This document shows, one piece after another, positions 36,719-49,697 of a DNA stretch of 64,000 nt (positions within the stretch are counted from its first letter, which is position 1; the number at the start of each line of letters is the position of its first letter). The notes beneath the pieces were generated by a model. It was not told where the DNA came from, searched no databases, and saw only the letters and a list, made by a program, of their open reading frames with translations. Origin of the DNA: Gardnerella vaginalis (lineage in GTDB: Bacteria > Actinomycetota > Actinomycetes > Actinomycetales > Bifidobacteriaceae); assembly GCF_040427915.1 (NCBI RefSeq), contig NZ_JBETXJ010000002.1, positions 372,001 through 436,000 of the forward strand. The letters are read 5' to 3'. Both the position numbers and the translations under genes were made by a program.

Positions 36719-36747
36719 TTTGTAAGGGTTTTCCTAGACAAGATATT
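36719..36747 (+). promoter_or_regulatory. 29-bp box upstream of the two-component operon (copy 1)
   Basis: TTTGTAAGGG then TTTTCCTAGACAAGATATT, 57 bases before the response-regulator start. The same box precedes the small membrane-protein gene at 38795, so it may be the binding site of this response regulator. Confidence 0.6.
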
Positions 36748-36804
36748 CATCATACAAATTCAAGTACTATTATTACTTAAATAATGCTTTTCTAAAGGAG
36801 CAGT

Positions 36805-37476
36805 ATGATAGCAAAGCATATTACTGTTGGCATTGTCGACGATGATTGTTTTTGTCTACACGGCCTAAAAACATATATTGAACAGGTTGTTCCGTCCTGC
36901 AATATTTGCTGGTTGTCAACATGTGCCGATCAAGCAATTCAGTTTTGTCAAAATCAATGCCCAGACGTGCTGCTAATTGACATGTATATGTCTGGGGTCT
37001 CGGGAATTAAAATATTATACGAATTGCGAAGAAGACACTCGCTCCCAATAATAATTGCTATAACTTCATTTCCTATCAACGATTATGCCTTAAAAGCATC
37101 GGCAGCAGGCGCGCAAGGCATTGTTGGGAAAAACCACCCCGAAACTATTTGCGCCATGCTCAGCAGTATTATCCAGGGAGCGTTCAAGCCGCAAATAATA
37201 GGTGATCTTCATTTTGACGACACGATGACAGCATTTCAACGTTTGCAAAATAAGCCAAAAAAGGGACGCCTTGCTTTAACGGATCATGAGACTGAAATTG
37301 TAAAGTTGTGCAGTAAAGGCATGACCAATGCGCAAATCGCTAAACGTTTATTTGTTGAAACTTGTACTGTGGAAACTATCCTTCGTCGCGTGTTCAAAAA
37401 GTTGAATGTGACAAATCGTTCACAACTTATTACCACATGGCTGCATGATGAATATTTAGGAAATGATACACAATGA
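36805..37476 (+). CDS. LuxR/NarL-type response regulator
   Basis: 223 aa. The receiver domain has VDDD (acidic pocket, residues 11-14), the phosphoacceptor in LLIDMYMSG (Asp59) and the conserved Lys in VGKNH. The C-terminal HTH is LTDHETEIVKLCSKGMTNAQIAKRLFVETCTVETILRRVFKKL. AAAGGAG is six bases before ATG 36805. It overlaps the sensor gene by four bases (ATGA), so the two form one operon. A repeated 29-bp box lies upstream of this operon and of the gene at 38795. Confidence 0.93.
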   Translation: MIAKHITVGIVDDDCFCLHGLKTYIEQVVPSCNICWLSTCADQAIQFCQNQCPDVLLIDMYMSGVSGIKILYELRRRHSLPIIIAITSFPINDYALKASAAGAQGIVGKNHPETICAMLSSIIQGAFKPQIIGDLHFDDTMTAFQRLQNKPKKGRLALTDHETEIVKLCSKGMTNAQIAKRLFVETCTVETILRRVFKKLNVTNRSQLITTWLHDEYLGNDTQ

Positions 37477-38633
37477 TTATTTTCTTAATGCGTCGTTTGC
37501 GAGAAAAGCTTATTGACAATAAAACATTTTTACTATTGGGATGTTTGTCGAGCGCAATGGATGCATATATTTACTCAAATAGCGACAATAGCACAATACA
37601 ACTTGTTATAGTTTACATGATTCTTGCTGCTATGAATCTGTTCCTTTGCTTGCTCCCGCATTTTATGAGCATGTGCTATATTTTTGTGCACCTCAGCATT
37701 CTTGTTATTCCTAGTCTGAATCTTCCACCAGTAACTTTCGGGCTCATCATATCATTTGTTTTTATTTCGTATTTATATCCGATTCAATTTACATTACCTT
37801 TATTCTTAGTACTAGATGCATTACACTACGTTGCATACCGATACCTATCAACTTTGTCTTTCAAGTATCTTATTGCTTACCTTTTAATAAATATATTTTG
37901 CGTTTGCACTGGTATTATTTTGCGCATTTATCACCAAAAAATGGTTCTTTATGAAAAAGACAAGCAAACAATTAATAATCTTAATTTGGCTGTGCGAATG
38001 CACGATAAATTAACTAATAAGATTGCAGATATTGCACTACAAAGTAAAATAGCATTACTTGACAAGTCTATTTCTAAAAAGCAACGAGAAGCTATTGAAG
38101 AAATAAATGATTTGGCAGATCAGGCTTTTGAAGAAGGTCATAATATTATCGACATTCTACGTGGAAATACTGCTAAGCATGATGCTCGAAGCGAGTTCAT
38201 TCAGCGCATTGAAGATACGCTACAAATGAACGACTCAATCAATGAATCATGTGGATTAAAAGGAAGATCCATATGCAATATATCTAGTAACGATATTCCT
38301 GAAGACATTAGAGATGAAATCATCTGTGAAGTTATTGAATTAATCGAAGAGCTATATTTGAACATGCGAAAATATGCTTCTTTAGTTTATTACATCAGAA
38401 TTTCGATACGCGAAAAACAAATTGTTATAAAACAGTTTAATGTCCGATTTTTGGGCGAGAAAAGTAAAGATGCGATTCGCGCAGTATCTCAAAAAGGGCT
38501 TCTGATTCATCGCGATACCCTAAAGCATTTAGGCGGTTCACTTTATTTTCGAGCCTTTGGCAAGTATTGGGAATGTAATGCAGTTATCCCTTTAAAAAAT
38601 GAACATAACCATATAAATAGTATACTTTACTGA
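37473..38633 (+). CDS. Sensor histidine kinase (degenerate HisKA_3 type)
   Basis: 386 aa. About six TM helices occupy residues 15-160. A short linker leads to a dimerisation helix whose phospho-accepting His is probably in VRMHDKLTNKIADIAL. The catalytic domain keeps a recognisable N-box position (EELYLNMRKYASLV), but no glycine-rich G1/G2 boxes are evident, so ATP binding may be atypical. It is coupled to the response regulator by a four-base overlap. The signal is unknown. Confidence 0.8.
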   Translation: MIIFLMRRLREKLIDNKTFLLLGCLSSAMDAYIYSNSDNSTIQLVIVYMILAAMNLFLCLLPHFMSMCYIFVHLSILVIPSLNLPPVTFGLIISFVFISYLYPIQFTLPLFLVLDALHYVAYRYLSTLSFKYLIAYLLINIFCVCTGIILRIYHQKMVLYEKDKQTINNLNLAVRMHDKLTNKIADIALQSKIALLDKSISKKQREAIEEINDLADQAFEEGHNIIDILRGNTAKHDARSEFIQRIEDTLQMNDSINESCGLKGRSICNISSNDIPEDIRDEIICEVIELIEELYLNMRKYASLVYYIRISIREKQIVIKQFNVRFLGEKSKDAIRAVSQKGLLIHRDTLKHLGGSLYFRAFGKYWECNAVIPLKNEHNHINSILY

Positions 38634-38681
38634 TTCAGTTTAAAAGATTAATGAATCTTGAGTAGTTTTAGTTAGTAATTA

Positions 38682-38710
38682 TTTGTAAAGGTTTTCCTAG
38701 ACAAGATATT
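38682..38710 (+). promoter_or_regulatory. 29-bp box upstream of the 4-TM protein gene (copy 2)
   Basis: TTTGTAAAGG then TTTTCCTAGACAAGATATT, 84 bases before ATG 38795. A partial third copy, TTGTAAAGGTTTGATATAC, begins at 38743. It is one base different from the box at 36719. Confidence 0.6.
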
Positions 38711-38794
38711 GTTTACCTTTTAGCACGCCATTAATTTATAAATTGTAAAGGTTTGATATACACAATTATTTTCTTGTATTAGAAGGAGAAGAAT

Positions 38795-39166
38795 ATGAGT
38801 AATTTAGAAGATACAAAAGCACAAATTCCGTCCGTATTTTGGACAATAGCCAATGGCGTATTTCTTGCTAGCGGAATTGCGCTGATTGTAATGCGTAATG
38901 ATTATCTATGGGGAGTGCCTCAAATTATCGCTGGATTATTTGGCCTTGCAACCATGTTTCTCATTAAAAAACCGTGGTGCGCGCAACTATATTTTATCGT
39001 ATCCTCACTAGCTGTAATAGCAAATGGGCTTATGGAAATATTCGGCATAATCCACGGATCTGGATACGGTTATGTTCCGCTGATTATTGGTATAATTGTG
39101 CTTCTATTTATAGGCCTTGATAAGGATGAAAGTTCAAAAGCTCTTGGCATAGCCAAAAATAAGTAA
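38795..39166 (+). CDS. Four-TM small membrane protein, unknown family
   Basis: 123 aa with four hydrophobic segments (about 13-32, 38-55, 64-85, 90-108) and a charged C-terminus. AGAAGGAGAAG precedes ATG 38795. It follows the two-component genes and shares their upstream 29-bp box, so it is a likely target of that system. No function is claimed. Confidence 0.75.
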   Translation: MSNLEDTKAQIPSVFWTIANGVFLASGIALIVMRNDYLWGVPQIIAGLFGLATMFLIKKPWCAQLYFIVSSLAVIANGLMEIFGIIHGSGYGYVPLIIGIIVLLFIGLDKDESSKALGIAKNK

Positions 39167-39210
39167 AAGCATTAGACTGCGAATTTTAATATAAAAACAT
39201 ATCACAATTT

Positions 39211-39255
39211 TCAAAGGTCAAGCTGTAGCCATGTATCCTACGGCTTGGCCTTTGA
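39211..39255 (+). terminator. Hairpin after the 4-TM protein gene
   Basis: CAAAGGTCAAGCTGTAG pairs with CTACGGCTTGGCCTTTG with two mismatches. The following U-tract is weak (ACTATTTAT). Confidence 0.6.
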
Positions 39256-39347
39256 CTATTTATCTGTTAATGGTTTATTTTGCATAGAGTTTATACGTTA
39301 CTGAACAATTTATTTGCACATAATCTCAACCATATTGCATTAAGTTA

Positions 39348-39749
39348 CTAAGCTTTAAGCAAACTTATTCTCTGCGGAGTAACCCCAGTAAGCTCTGCAA
39401 CATCACGAACCGTCAATCCCTGATTCCTTAGTATGCGAACCGTTTCACGCATAAGCATAGACGCTTCTTCTTGAGTTTTTATAGCTGCAGATTTTGCATC
39501 TAGCATGCGCTGAAGCATAAGCTCATCTTGTTCACTAAGTTTCGGAGTTACTTTCACGCCATTGACTTTAACATTTAAAGTTGCAGCAGCGTCTTTTACC
39601 ATTGCTGCAACCTGATCAAGTCTACGTACTTGAGTAAATAATCCTGGTATTTCTGACACTTCTATAGCCCACCAGCCATCGCATCTGCGAGCTATAACGG
39701 TCACCATTTGTAAACAAGTCGTTGCATTATCATGCTCAGTAGCACTCAT
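39348..39749 (-). CDS. HicB-like protein with C-terminal HTH (orphan antitoxin-like)
   Basis: 133 aa. The N-terminal partially degraded RNase-H-like HicB fold is visible in VIARRCDGWWAIEVSEIPGLFTQVRRLDQVAAMVKDAAATLN. The C-terminus is an HTH (LTVRDVAELTGVTPQRISLLKA). HicB antitoxins normally pair with a HicA toxin of about 60 aa, and none is encoded on either side. It may act as a stand-alone regulator or be the remnant of a toxin-antitoxin pair. A broken copy of its 3-prime end lies at 36622. Confidence 0.75.
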   Translation of the reverse strand: MSATEHDNATTCLQMVTVIARRCDGWWAIEVSEIPGLFTQVRRLDQVAAMVKDAAATLNVKVNGVKVTPKLSEQDELMLQRMLDAKSAAIKTQEEASMLMRETVRILRNQGLTVRDVAELTGVTPQRISLLKA

Positions 39750-39866
39750 TGATTAAGTCTTTTCTCCAACTCTTTTCGCTTCAAACGTATAAGTATATGC
39801 CTATTTATCAATTCAATAAATAGGCATTGCATACAAAATCAGCACAATAAAGCTATACAAATGCAA

Positions 39867-40391
39867 TTACATCACAGGACAATTAGTTTGCACATCCTGT
39901 TGGAATCCTGATGGATCTCCCAGTTTTGCTTTGCGCATGTGCTCTTTGAAAAAGTTTCGCGTTGCATCATCACAACGGTCTGGACCCATAAACGGCATAC
40001 TAGGCACTTTTTCAAGCTCACGCAAAGCTTTACTCGCCGCTTGCTCATCACTAGCATACGTGTCTAGCCATTGCCGTTCCCAAGCACACTGATAATAATT
40101 AGATGCTTGCGTATCGCCATATCCACTCTGGAACTGACCGTCTTTTTCTTCTCCAACCAAGTTTGCAGGAGCTTTATATTTTTTAGGCCAACTAAGCTTT
40201 GCCACAGATTCCTGATATTCCTTCTCTATATGAGCAAAATCAACAATCTCTCTAGGCGAACTATTTTGCGAGCGCGCGCCATCCATACCGCTCGCATTAT
40301 TGTTGCCTACTCCTCCACACGCATTAAACATAAGAAGCGCACTAAGCACACCAATAATAAGAGTTGCTTTATCAATAGTATGATTATTCAT
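39867..40391 (-). CDS. Lipoprotein of unknown function
   Basis: 174 aa. The signal peptide ends in lipobox FNAC (Cys25). The mature part has Trp/Tyr-rich motifs (KLSWPKKYKAP, YYQCAWERQWLDTY) and three further Cys residues. AAGGAATAA is the RBS region before ATG 40391. It is encoded after the FtsX-type permease, ATPase and adaptor on the same strand, so it may be a component or substrate of that export unit. No family was recognised. Confidence 0.75.
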   Translation of the reverse strand: MNNHTIDKATLIIGVLSALLMFNACGGVGNNNASGMDGARSQNSSPREIVDFAHIEKEYQESVAKLSWPKKYKAPANLVGEEKDGQFQSGYGDTQASNYYQCAWERQWLDTYASDEQAASKALRELEKVPSMPFMGPDRCDDATRNFFKEHMRKAKLGDPSGFQQDVQTNCPVM

Positions 40392-40418
40392 TATTCCTTC
40401 TTTCTTATTTTTTGAAAA

Positions 40419-41630
40419 TTAACGCAATGCTAATGCTGGTTGTAAGCGCGATGCTTTTATTGCCGGCACCACACTTCCAGCAAGTGCTGTGATAAAAGCC
40501 GAAATAACAGCTTCAATAGCGGCTTCATATGGGTAAACTGGCGGACTAACTGGGCTTGCTGCATCCCAAAAACTTGATGCTATAGACACAAGACCAAAAG
40601 AAACAGCGACGGCAGCAATAGAAACTATCAACGCTAAAATAATCGCACTGCCTAACACGAGTGAAGCAATCGACCATCTAGTAGCACCTAAAGCTCTGCG
40701 TATAAGCAGTTCATGTGTGCGCTGTTCCAACGATGCTAAACCAATATTGATTAAACCTAACGCTGAAACAAAAAGCAATAATGCTGCTACGATAGCAAAA
40801 CTTAATTGCAATACTGTTATCACATTCTCGTAATTATCACTATTATCATGTCTTCTAATTTCGTTTACTTGCCCACCACAACAGTCATAAAGAGCATCTG
40901 AAACATAAGATTTAATTGATTTTTGAGAACGATTTTCTTTATTCAACCAGTAGATTGAGCCTTGAGCTTCTTTTTCAGAATATTCCCAAAGAGTTGGAGC
41001 ATAACGTAACAAGCCTAGAATATTCACGTATACTTTTGCCGAGTCTACGCCATCGTTCACAACTCCAACAATCCTTATAGGACTCATTTGTGTTGTTTTG
41101 CGAGAAGTAATAAATGCTACTTCACCAATCTTGTATCTTTTGCTAGCAGATTGGTTTACTACCATTTCTAATGCGTTGTTTTTAGCGCTATTACTAAACC
41201 ATCTTCCACTTACAATAGGTAAGTTATAAACTTTGTTGTATCCTGCCGTAGTGTAAACAGCGTCAACATATTGAAGATTGCTGGTCTTATATTCTTTGCT
41301 TATTTTTACACTATTCGAGACTGGCATAGAAGCGCTAAACAGTAGTCCAGTGTTTGGTTGTAGCATAACGTTAGCGTTACGGTTTGCGGATTCAATGCGA
41401 TTTAAGAATTTGTTAAATACTGAATATTCGTCAAAATTTTGTGCTGAAAAAGTAATCTCGTATGTTGGTCTACGACCGTTTAGTTGTTCGTTAGTTGCAA
41501 TAAGATAGTCCTTACCAACCGTGCCGATAAGCACTGACGCAATAACAGCAACGATGCCAATAAACATTGAAAAACCTGTGAGGAAGGATCTCATAGGAGA
41601 CAGGCGCAAATCTTTAAACAGCATGATCAT
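40419..41630 (-). CDS. FtsX/MacB-type ABC permease
   Basis: 403-aa membrane subunit: one TM helix (about 15-38), a large extracytoplasmic domain (about 40-280) and three C-terminal helices with the FtsX core (LINIGLASLEQRTHELLIRRALGATR). Starts at ATG 41630 or 41624 have GGAAGGCGG upstream; the GTG at 41639 lies on the RBS. It overlaps the ATPase gene, showing coupling. With the ATPase and the lipoprotein adaptor it forms a MacAB-like exporter or lipoprotein/peptide-handling machine. Confidence 0.9.
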   Translation of the reverse strand: MIMLFKDLRLSPMRSFLTGFSMFIGIVAVIASVLIGTVGKDYLIATNEQLNGRRPTYEITFSAQNFDEYSVFNKFLNRIESANRNANVMLQPNTGLLFSASMPVSNSVKISKEYKTSNLQYVDAVYTTAGYNKVYNLPIVSGRWFSNSAKNNALEMVVNQSASKRYKIGEVAFITSRKTTQMSPIRIVGVVNDGVDSAKVYVNILGLLRYAPTLWEYSEKEAQGSIYWLNKENRSQKSIKSYVSDALYDCCGGQVNEIRRHDNSDNYENVITVLQLSFAIVAALLLFVSALGLINIGLASLEQRTHELLIRRALGATRWSIASLVLGSAIILALIVSIAAVAVSFGLVSIASSFWDAASPVSPPVYPYEAAIEAVISAFITALAGSVVPAIKASRLQPALALR

Positions 41631-42324
41631 AAAGAACACCGCCTTCCATAGTAAAAATGTGAGAGCAAGAACGAGCCACTTTCATATCATGAGTGACTAA
41701 TAGTAATGTTGTTCCAGATTCTTGAACACGATCATGCAACACTTGAAGCACTTTTTCTCCCGTACTACTATCAAGAGCACCAGTTGGCTCATCGCAAATA
41801 AGTAATTCGGGATTAGTGACGAGAGCACGCGCTATTGCGACTCTCTGCTGTTCACCGCCTGATAGCCTTCCAGGGTATTCGTTTAGTTTATCTTGCAATC
41901 CAACAGCACATAATGCTTCTTCTATCGTTTTTCTTCTTGTCTGCTTGCTTTGTTGTAGTCCTGCATACAAAAGCGGCAACTCAACATTTTCTCTAATACT
42001 TAAATGCTTAATAAGCGAATAGTTTTGGAAAACAAAACCAATATTTCGAGCGCGCATATGCGATACTGTAGTATCACTACACTTTTGGATTGACTTGCCA
42101 GAATAATAGTATTTTCCAGTAAAATTTTTATTCAAAAATCCAATAATAGAAATAAGACTCGTTTTGCCAGATCCAGACCTGCCAACTACCGCGTATGTTT
42201 CACCTTGGTTAAGTATCATAGAAGCAGAGTTGACAGTGGTAAGCCATTCGCCATTGCCTAGTTTTACACGCGCTGACACGTCTTGTAGTTCAACCAGTGG
42301 AACAGGATTGTCTCCCATAATCAT
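41614..42324 (-). CDS. ABC transporter ATPase (MacB/LolD type)
   Basis: 236 aa with Walker [10 protein letters not shown], signature [15 protein letters not shown] and Walker [13 protein letters not shown], and the H-loop in [25 protein letters not shown] is typical of the LolD/MacB class that works with FtsX-type permeases. It overlaps the adaptor gene by four bases (ATGA) and the permease by 17 bases. Confidence 0.93.
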   Translation of the reverse strand: MIMGDNPVPLVELQDVSARVKLGNGEWLTTVNSASMILNQGETYAVVGRSGSGKTSLISIIGFLNKNFTGKYYYSGKSIQKCSDTTVSHMRARNIGFVFQNYSLIKHLSIRENVELPLLYAGLQQSKQTRRKTIEEALCAVGLQDKLNEYPGRLSGGEQQRVAIARALVTNPELLICDEPTGALDSSTGEKVLQVLHDRVQESGTTLLLVTHDMKVARSCSHIFTMEGGVLYDHAV

Positions 42325-43223
42325 TGCGCTCCTGGAATGAGATTAGGAGAAACACCTGCTACAACATCACCCTCATGCAAGCCAGACGTAATTTCAATAT
42401 TAGCGCCGTCACTGATTCCAAGACCAACTTCTTTACGCTCCCAATTATCGCCTTTCTTGTATGAGACTAAGCCTTTTTGAACTCTTCCAGAAACCGCACT
42501 AACAGGCAGAGTTAGAACCGATTGTTTATGCTTGCCATTAAAAACAAGCGTCGCATTTTGGCCTGATTCTACTTCTGTGCTTTTATCTATTAAACACGTT
42601 AAAACTTTTGACGATACACTGGGTGTACTTTGCATACTCGACTCATCTGTTTGAGTTGAATCAGCATTATCATTCTTGCTACTACCCGAGGCTGAAACAT
42701 CGGTAGAACTTCCACCGCTTTGTACTATTTGCAAACAATTGGTTGGCCCAACACCATCTTCAACTTGAAAGCGACCTTTAACATCTGCAATATCTGCAGA
42801 ACGAAGTAAAGCTTTTGCGTTAAGGCTTATTGAAAAACCTTCATATTGAAGAGTGAATAGCGGGAAAGATTTAGGCATGTCCGCAGATGATTCAGCTACT
42901 GACACAACTTTCGCGTCTACGGGAGCAATAATCTTGTTACCAGCATTGTAACCTAAAATACTTCCAGCTTTTACAGCACTTCCTGCCTTTACCGATGGAG
43001 AAAAATTCCCCCTACATATAGCACCGATAACAAAGGTAGACGATTGTTCTATTGTTGCTTTACCCGACACAACTTGTGTTAAAGGCTGTTTTTTGACTGA
43101 AACAAGTGGGACTGAATCATGTGATACCTGCTGTTGACTATCATCAACTGCTCTACCAGCGCATGCAGTAAGCAAACACGCTGGCAGAGCAGCTAACAAG
43201 AATACTTTCGTAAACTTACGCAT
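42321..43223 (-). CDS. Lipoprotein adaptor (MacA/HlyD-like) of the ABC exporter
   Basis: 300 aa. Lipobox LTAC (Cys21) follows a short signal peptide. The barrel-sandwich halves are seen in GSAVKAGSILGYNAGNKIIAPVDAKVVSV, but the long coiled-coil hairpin of classical MacA is missing; a Ser/Asp/Gln-rich stretch (about 175-200) stands in that region. The C-terminal LTLPVSAVSGRVQKGLVSYKK and VGLGISDGANIEITSGLHEGD match the beta-barrel and membrane-proximal domains. ATG 43223 is chosen because AGGAG lies nine bases upstream; the open frame extends eight codons further. Confidence 0.85.
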   Translation of the reverse strand: MRKFTKVFLLAALPACLLTACAGRAVDDSQQQVSHDSVPLVSVKKQPLTQVVSGKATIEQSSTFVIGAICRGNFSPSVKAGSAVKAGSILGYNAGNKIIAPVDAKVVSVAESSADMPKSFPLFTLQYEGFSISLNAKALLRSADIADVKGRFQVEDGVGPTNCLQIVQSGGSSTDVSASGSSKNDNADSTQTDESSMQSTPSVSSKVLTCLIDKSTEVESGQNATLVFNGKHKQSVLTLPVSAVSGRVQKGLVSYKKGDNWERKEVGLGISDGANIEITSGLHEGDVVAGVSPNLIPGAQ

Positions 43224-43468
43224 AACACAAAGCTCCTTACTCACCAAACTCGTAAACGCATAGAATGCGTCGAAACAAGCCTCTCAAACTAATCCAAAAT
43301 AAATAAAGGTCTCGGTAATACTGCAATTAACGCTTTTATGATTACCACTTTATTTAGAATTTCAGCTTTTGGTTAATAGCCTATAATCGCCGTAAAGAGT
43401 TTGCATCACACTAAATGATGATTTTTATTTATGATTCTTGAAGCTTGTGTAATACCAGAGAATGATAG

Positions 43469-43700
43469 GTAGAGATTCGAGATTTTTCGCACTGAATGAG
43501 ATGAACCTCAGCATCTTTGATGGTGATTCATCGAATGAAGAAGAAAAATCGAGAATCTCGGTGATAAAAACCACGCAAAAGTCCTAGATATTCAGAAGGT
43601 TTGATGTATTTCTCTACGAGCAATAAAAGAGGAGCGTAGCGACGGGACTTGCGAGGAGAGAAATACTCAAACCTCGCGCAACAATAAGTAAGGAAATATC
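43469..43700 (+). ncRNA. Large structured RNA element, copy 2 (compact form)
   Basis: Shares with copy 1 (1946) the 17-nt stem with the tandem G-A centre (43472-43488/43543-43559) and an identical 24-nt apical hairpin region, GAACCTCAGCATCTTTGATG then GTGA. Helix 43500-43504/43528-43532 reads GATGA/TCATC where copy 1 has AGCGA/TCGCT (three compensatory pair changes). The second arm, AGGTTTGA (43597-43604) with TCAAACCT (43667-43674) and TATTTCTC/GAGAAATA (43607-43614/43658-43665), replaces copy 1 AGGGCTGG/CCAGCCCT, again with compensatory changes. The tail CGCGCAAC..TAAGTAAGGAAAT matches copy 1. A weak promoter, TTGAAG-17-AATGAT (43438-43466), would start transcription at the first stem. It lies between the divergent adaptor gene and the convergent rRNA terminator. 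Confidence 0.72.
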
Positions 43701-43715
43701 TTTCGCACTACGCTT

Positions 43716-43741
43716 TAAGCGCTCTGGCATGTCGGAGCGCA
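43716..43741. other. Hairpin downstream of the RNA element copy 2
   Basis: GCGCTC and GAGCGC (about 43719-43724 and 43735-43740) form a GC stem with a 10-base loop region 16 bases past the element. It has no U-tract; it could be a further domain or a weak terminator. Nothing else is recognised up to 43838. Confidence 0.4.
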
Positions 43742-43837
43742 GGGCTACTAATAAGCCGTGAGGAATAACACGTCGTAAATCAAGTACAATCGCACTACAA
43801 GAATATGAACGTGTTCAACTATGAAACATGTTAAATA

Positions 43838-43872
43838 ACAAAAAAGCGGGGAACAATCAAGTTCCCCGCTAA
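43838..43872 (-). terminator. rRNA operon terminator
   Basis: AGCGGGGAAC and GTTCCCCGCT (43845-43854, 43861-43870) around AATCAA, with an A run on the plus strand at 43840 that gives a U-tract on the minus strand. It lies 12 bases past the 5S end. Confidence 0.9.
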
Positions 43873-43883
43873 TCAAAGAATAA

Positions 43884-44001
43884 TGCGGCAGCGTGCTAGT
43901 CTCCCACACCCTATCGAGTGCAGTACCCTCACCGTGTCAGGCCTTAGCTTCCGGGTTCGGAATGGGACCGGGCGTCTCACCTGAGCCATGACCACCGCAA
44001 A
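43884..44001 (-). rRNA. rrf: 5S rRNA
   Basis: On the minus strand the sequence runs GCGGTGGTCATGGCTC to GGGAGACTAGCACGCTGCCGC, including CCCATTCCGAACCCGGAAGC, which is universal in bacterial 5S. About 118 nt; ends estimated from terminal pairing. Confidence 0.95.
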
Positions 44002-44169
44002 ACTAAATTATACACTCACTATAAGCGAGCGGCAAACTGGCGGTTTGGGAACCGGACATGAACGCGAGCAACAAGAAGAACCCTTATCAAAATCAACAAC
44101 TTAACCATAATCATGATCATTTAACACTCCATACTGTTAAGAGAATTAAACGATAAACAATACAAGTAG

Positions 44170-49129
<4,960 letters not shown>

Positions 49130-49660
49130 AACTTCAATGAAGAGCCAACAAAAGGCTCCAATATAAAAGAAAAAGACGAGACATTCTTTAAGGAAAGAAC
49201 ATCCCAACAAAAAACCTCACCATCATTTAACCATCTCTCAGGCACCCCACAATCCGTGAGGCTGACAATGAACTGGCAATAATTAACTAATAAGTAGTAC
49301 AGACACGCTCTTGAGTTCTCAAACCACCACCACACCAGCCGGCCCATCAACCTCAACCGAGGAGAACCAGCCGCGCTGAGCAGCAAGAGATAAACTTACA
49401 CCAAACCCCACCAAAACGCAAACCAACACCAAACAAACACCACAAAACCATTGAAAACAAGCCAAAACATCGGCGTGTCGAAAACACGCAAAAAACCACA
49501 ACAAACCACAACAACCACCAACACAAAACCAAAAACAACCCAAAAAACAAACAAAAAACCATAAAAAACACAAAACCCGGGAGTGTCGCGCAAAGCAATA
49601 TACACAATATCCACAAAATTCACAACATAAACGAAATGCGCACTACATATGAACACCATA
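49130..49660 (-). promoter_or_regulatory. rRNA operon leader and promoter region with a G/T-rich stretch
   Basis: Upstream of 16S on the minus strand. It holds the boxA-like element (49304-49328) and, at about 49390-49560, a 170-base run made almost only of A and C on the plus strand (G and T in the RNA-like strand), interrupted by one GTGTCG-AAAACAC. No ORF there is credible. The promoter hexamers could not be fixed with certainty. Confidence 0.6.
49304..49328 (-). promoter_or_regulatory. Leader boxA-like antitermination element
   Basis: On the minus strand GGTGGTTTGAGAACT followed by CAAGAGCGTG, a form typical of actinobacterial rRNA leaders. Its first 15 bases recur in the spacer at 47392. 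Confidence 0.6.
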
Positions 49661-49697
49661 TATGCGCACCATATATATGCGTGCTATATATATAGAT

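Larger units (their letters stand above)
36570..36747. repeat. Mosaic of three short sequences duplicated elsewhere
   Basis: GCAATAAAGCCATACAAATG (about 36570) resembles ACAATAAAGCTATACAAATG at about 39843. 36622-36649 is identical over 28 bases to 39325-39352 at the end of the HicB-like gene. 36719-36747 matches 38682-38710 at 28 of 29 bases. The counterparts occur in the reverse order but on the same strand. Confidence 0.8.
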
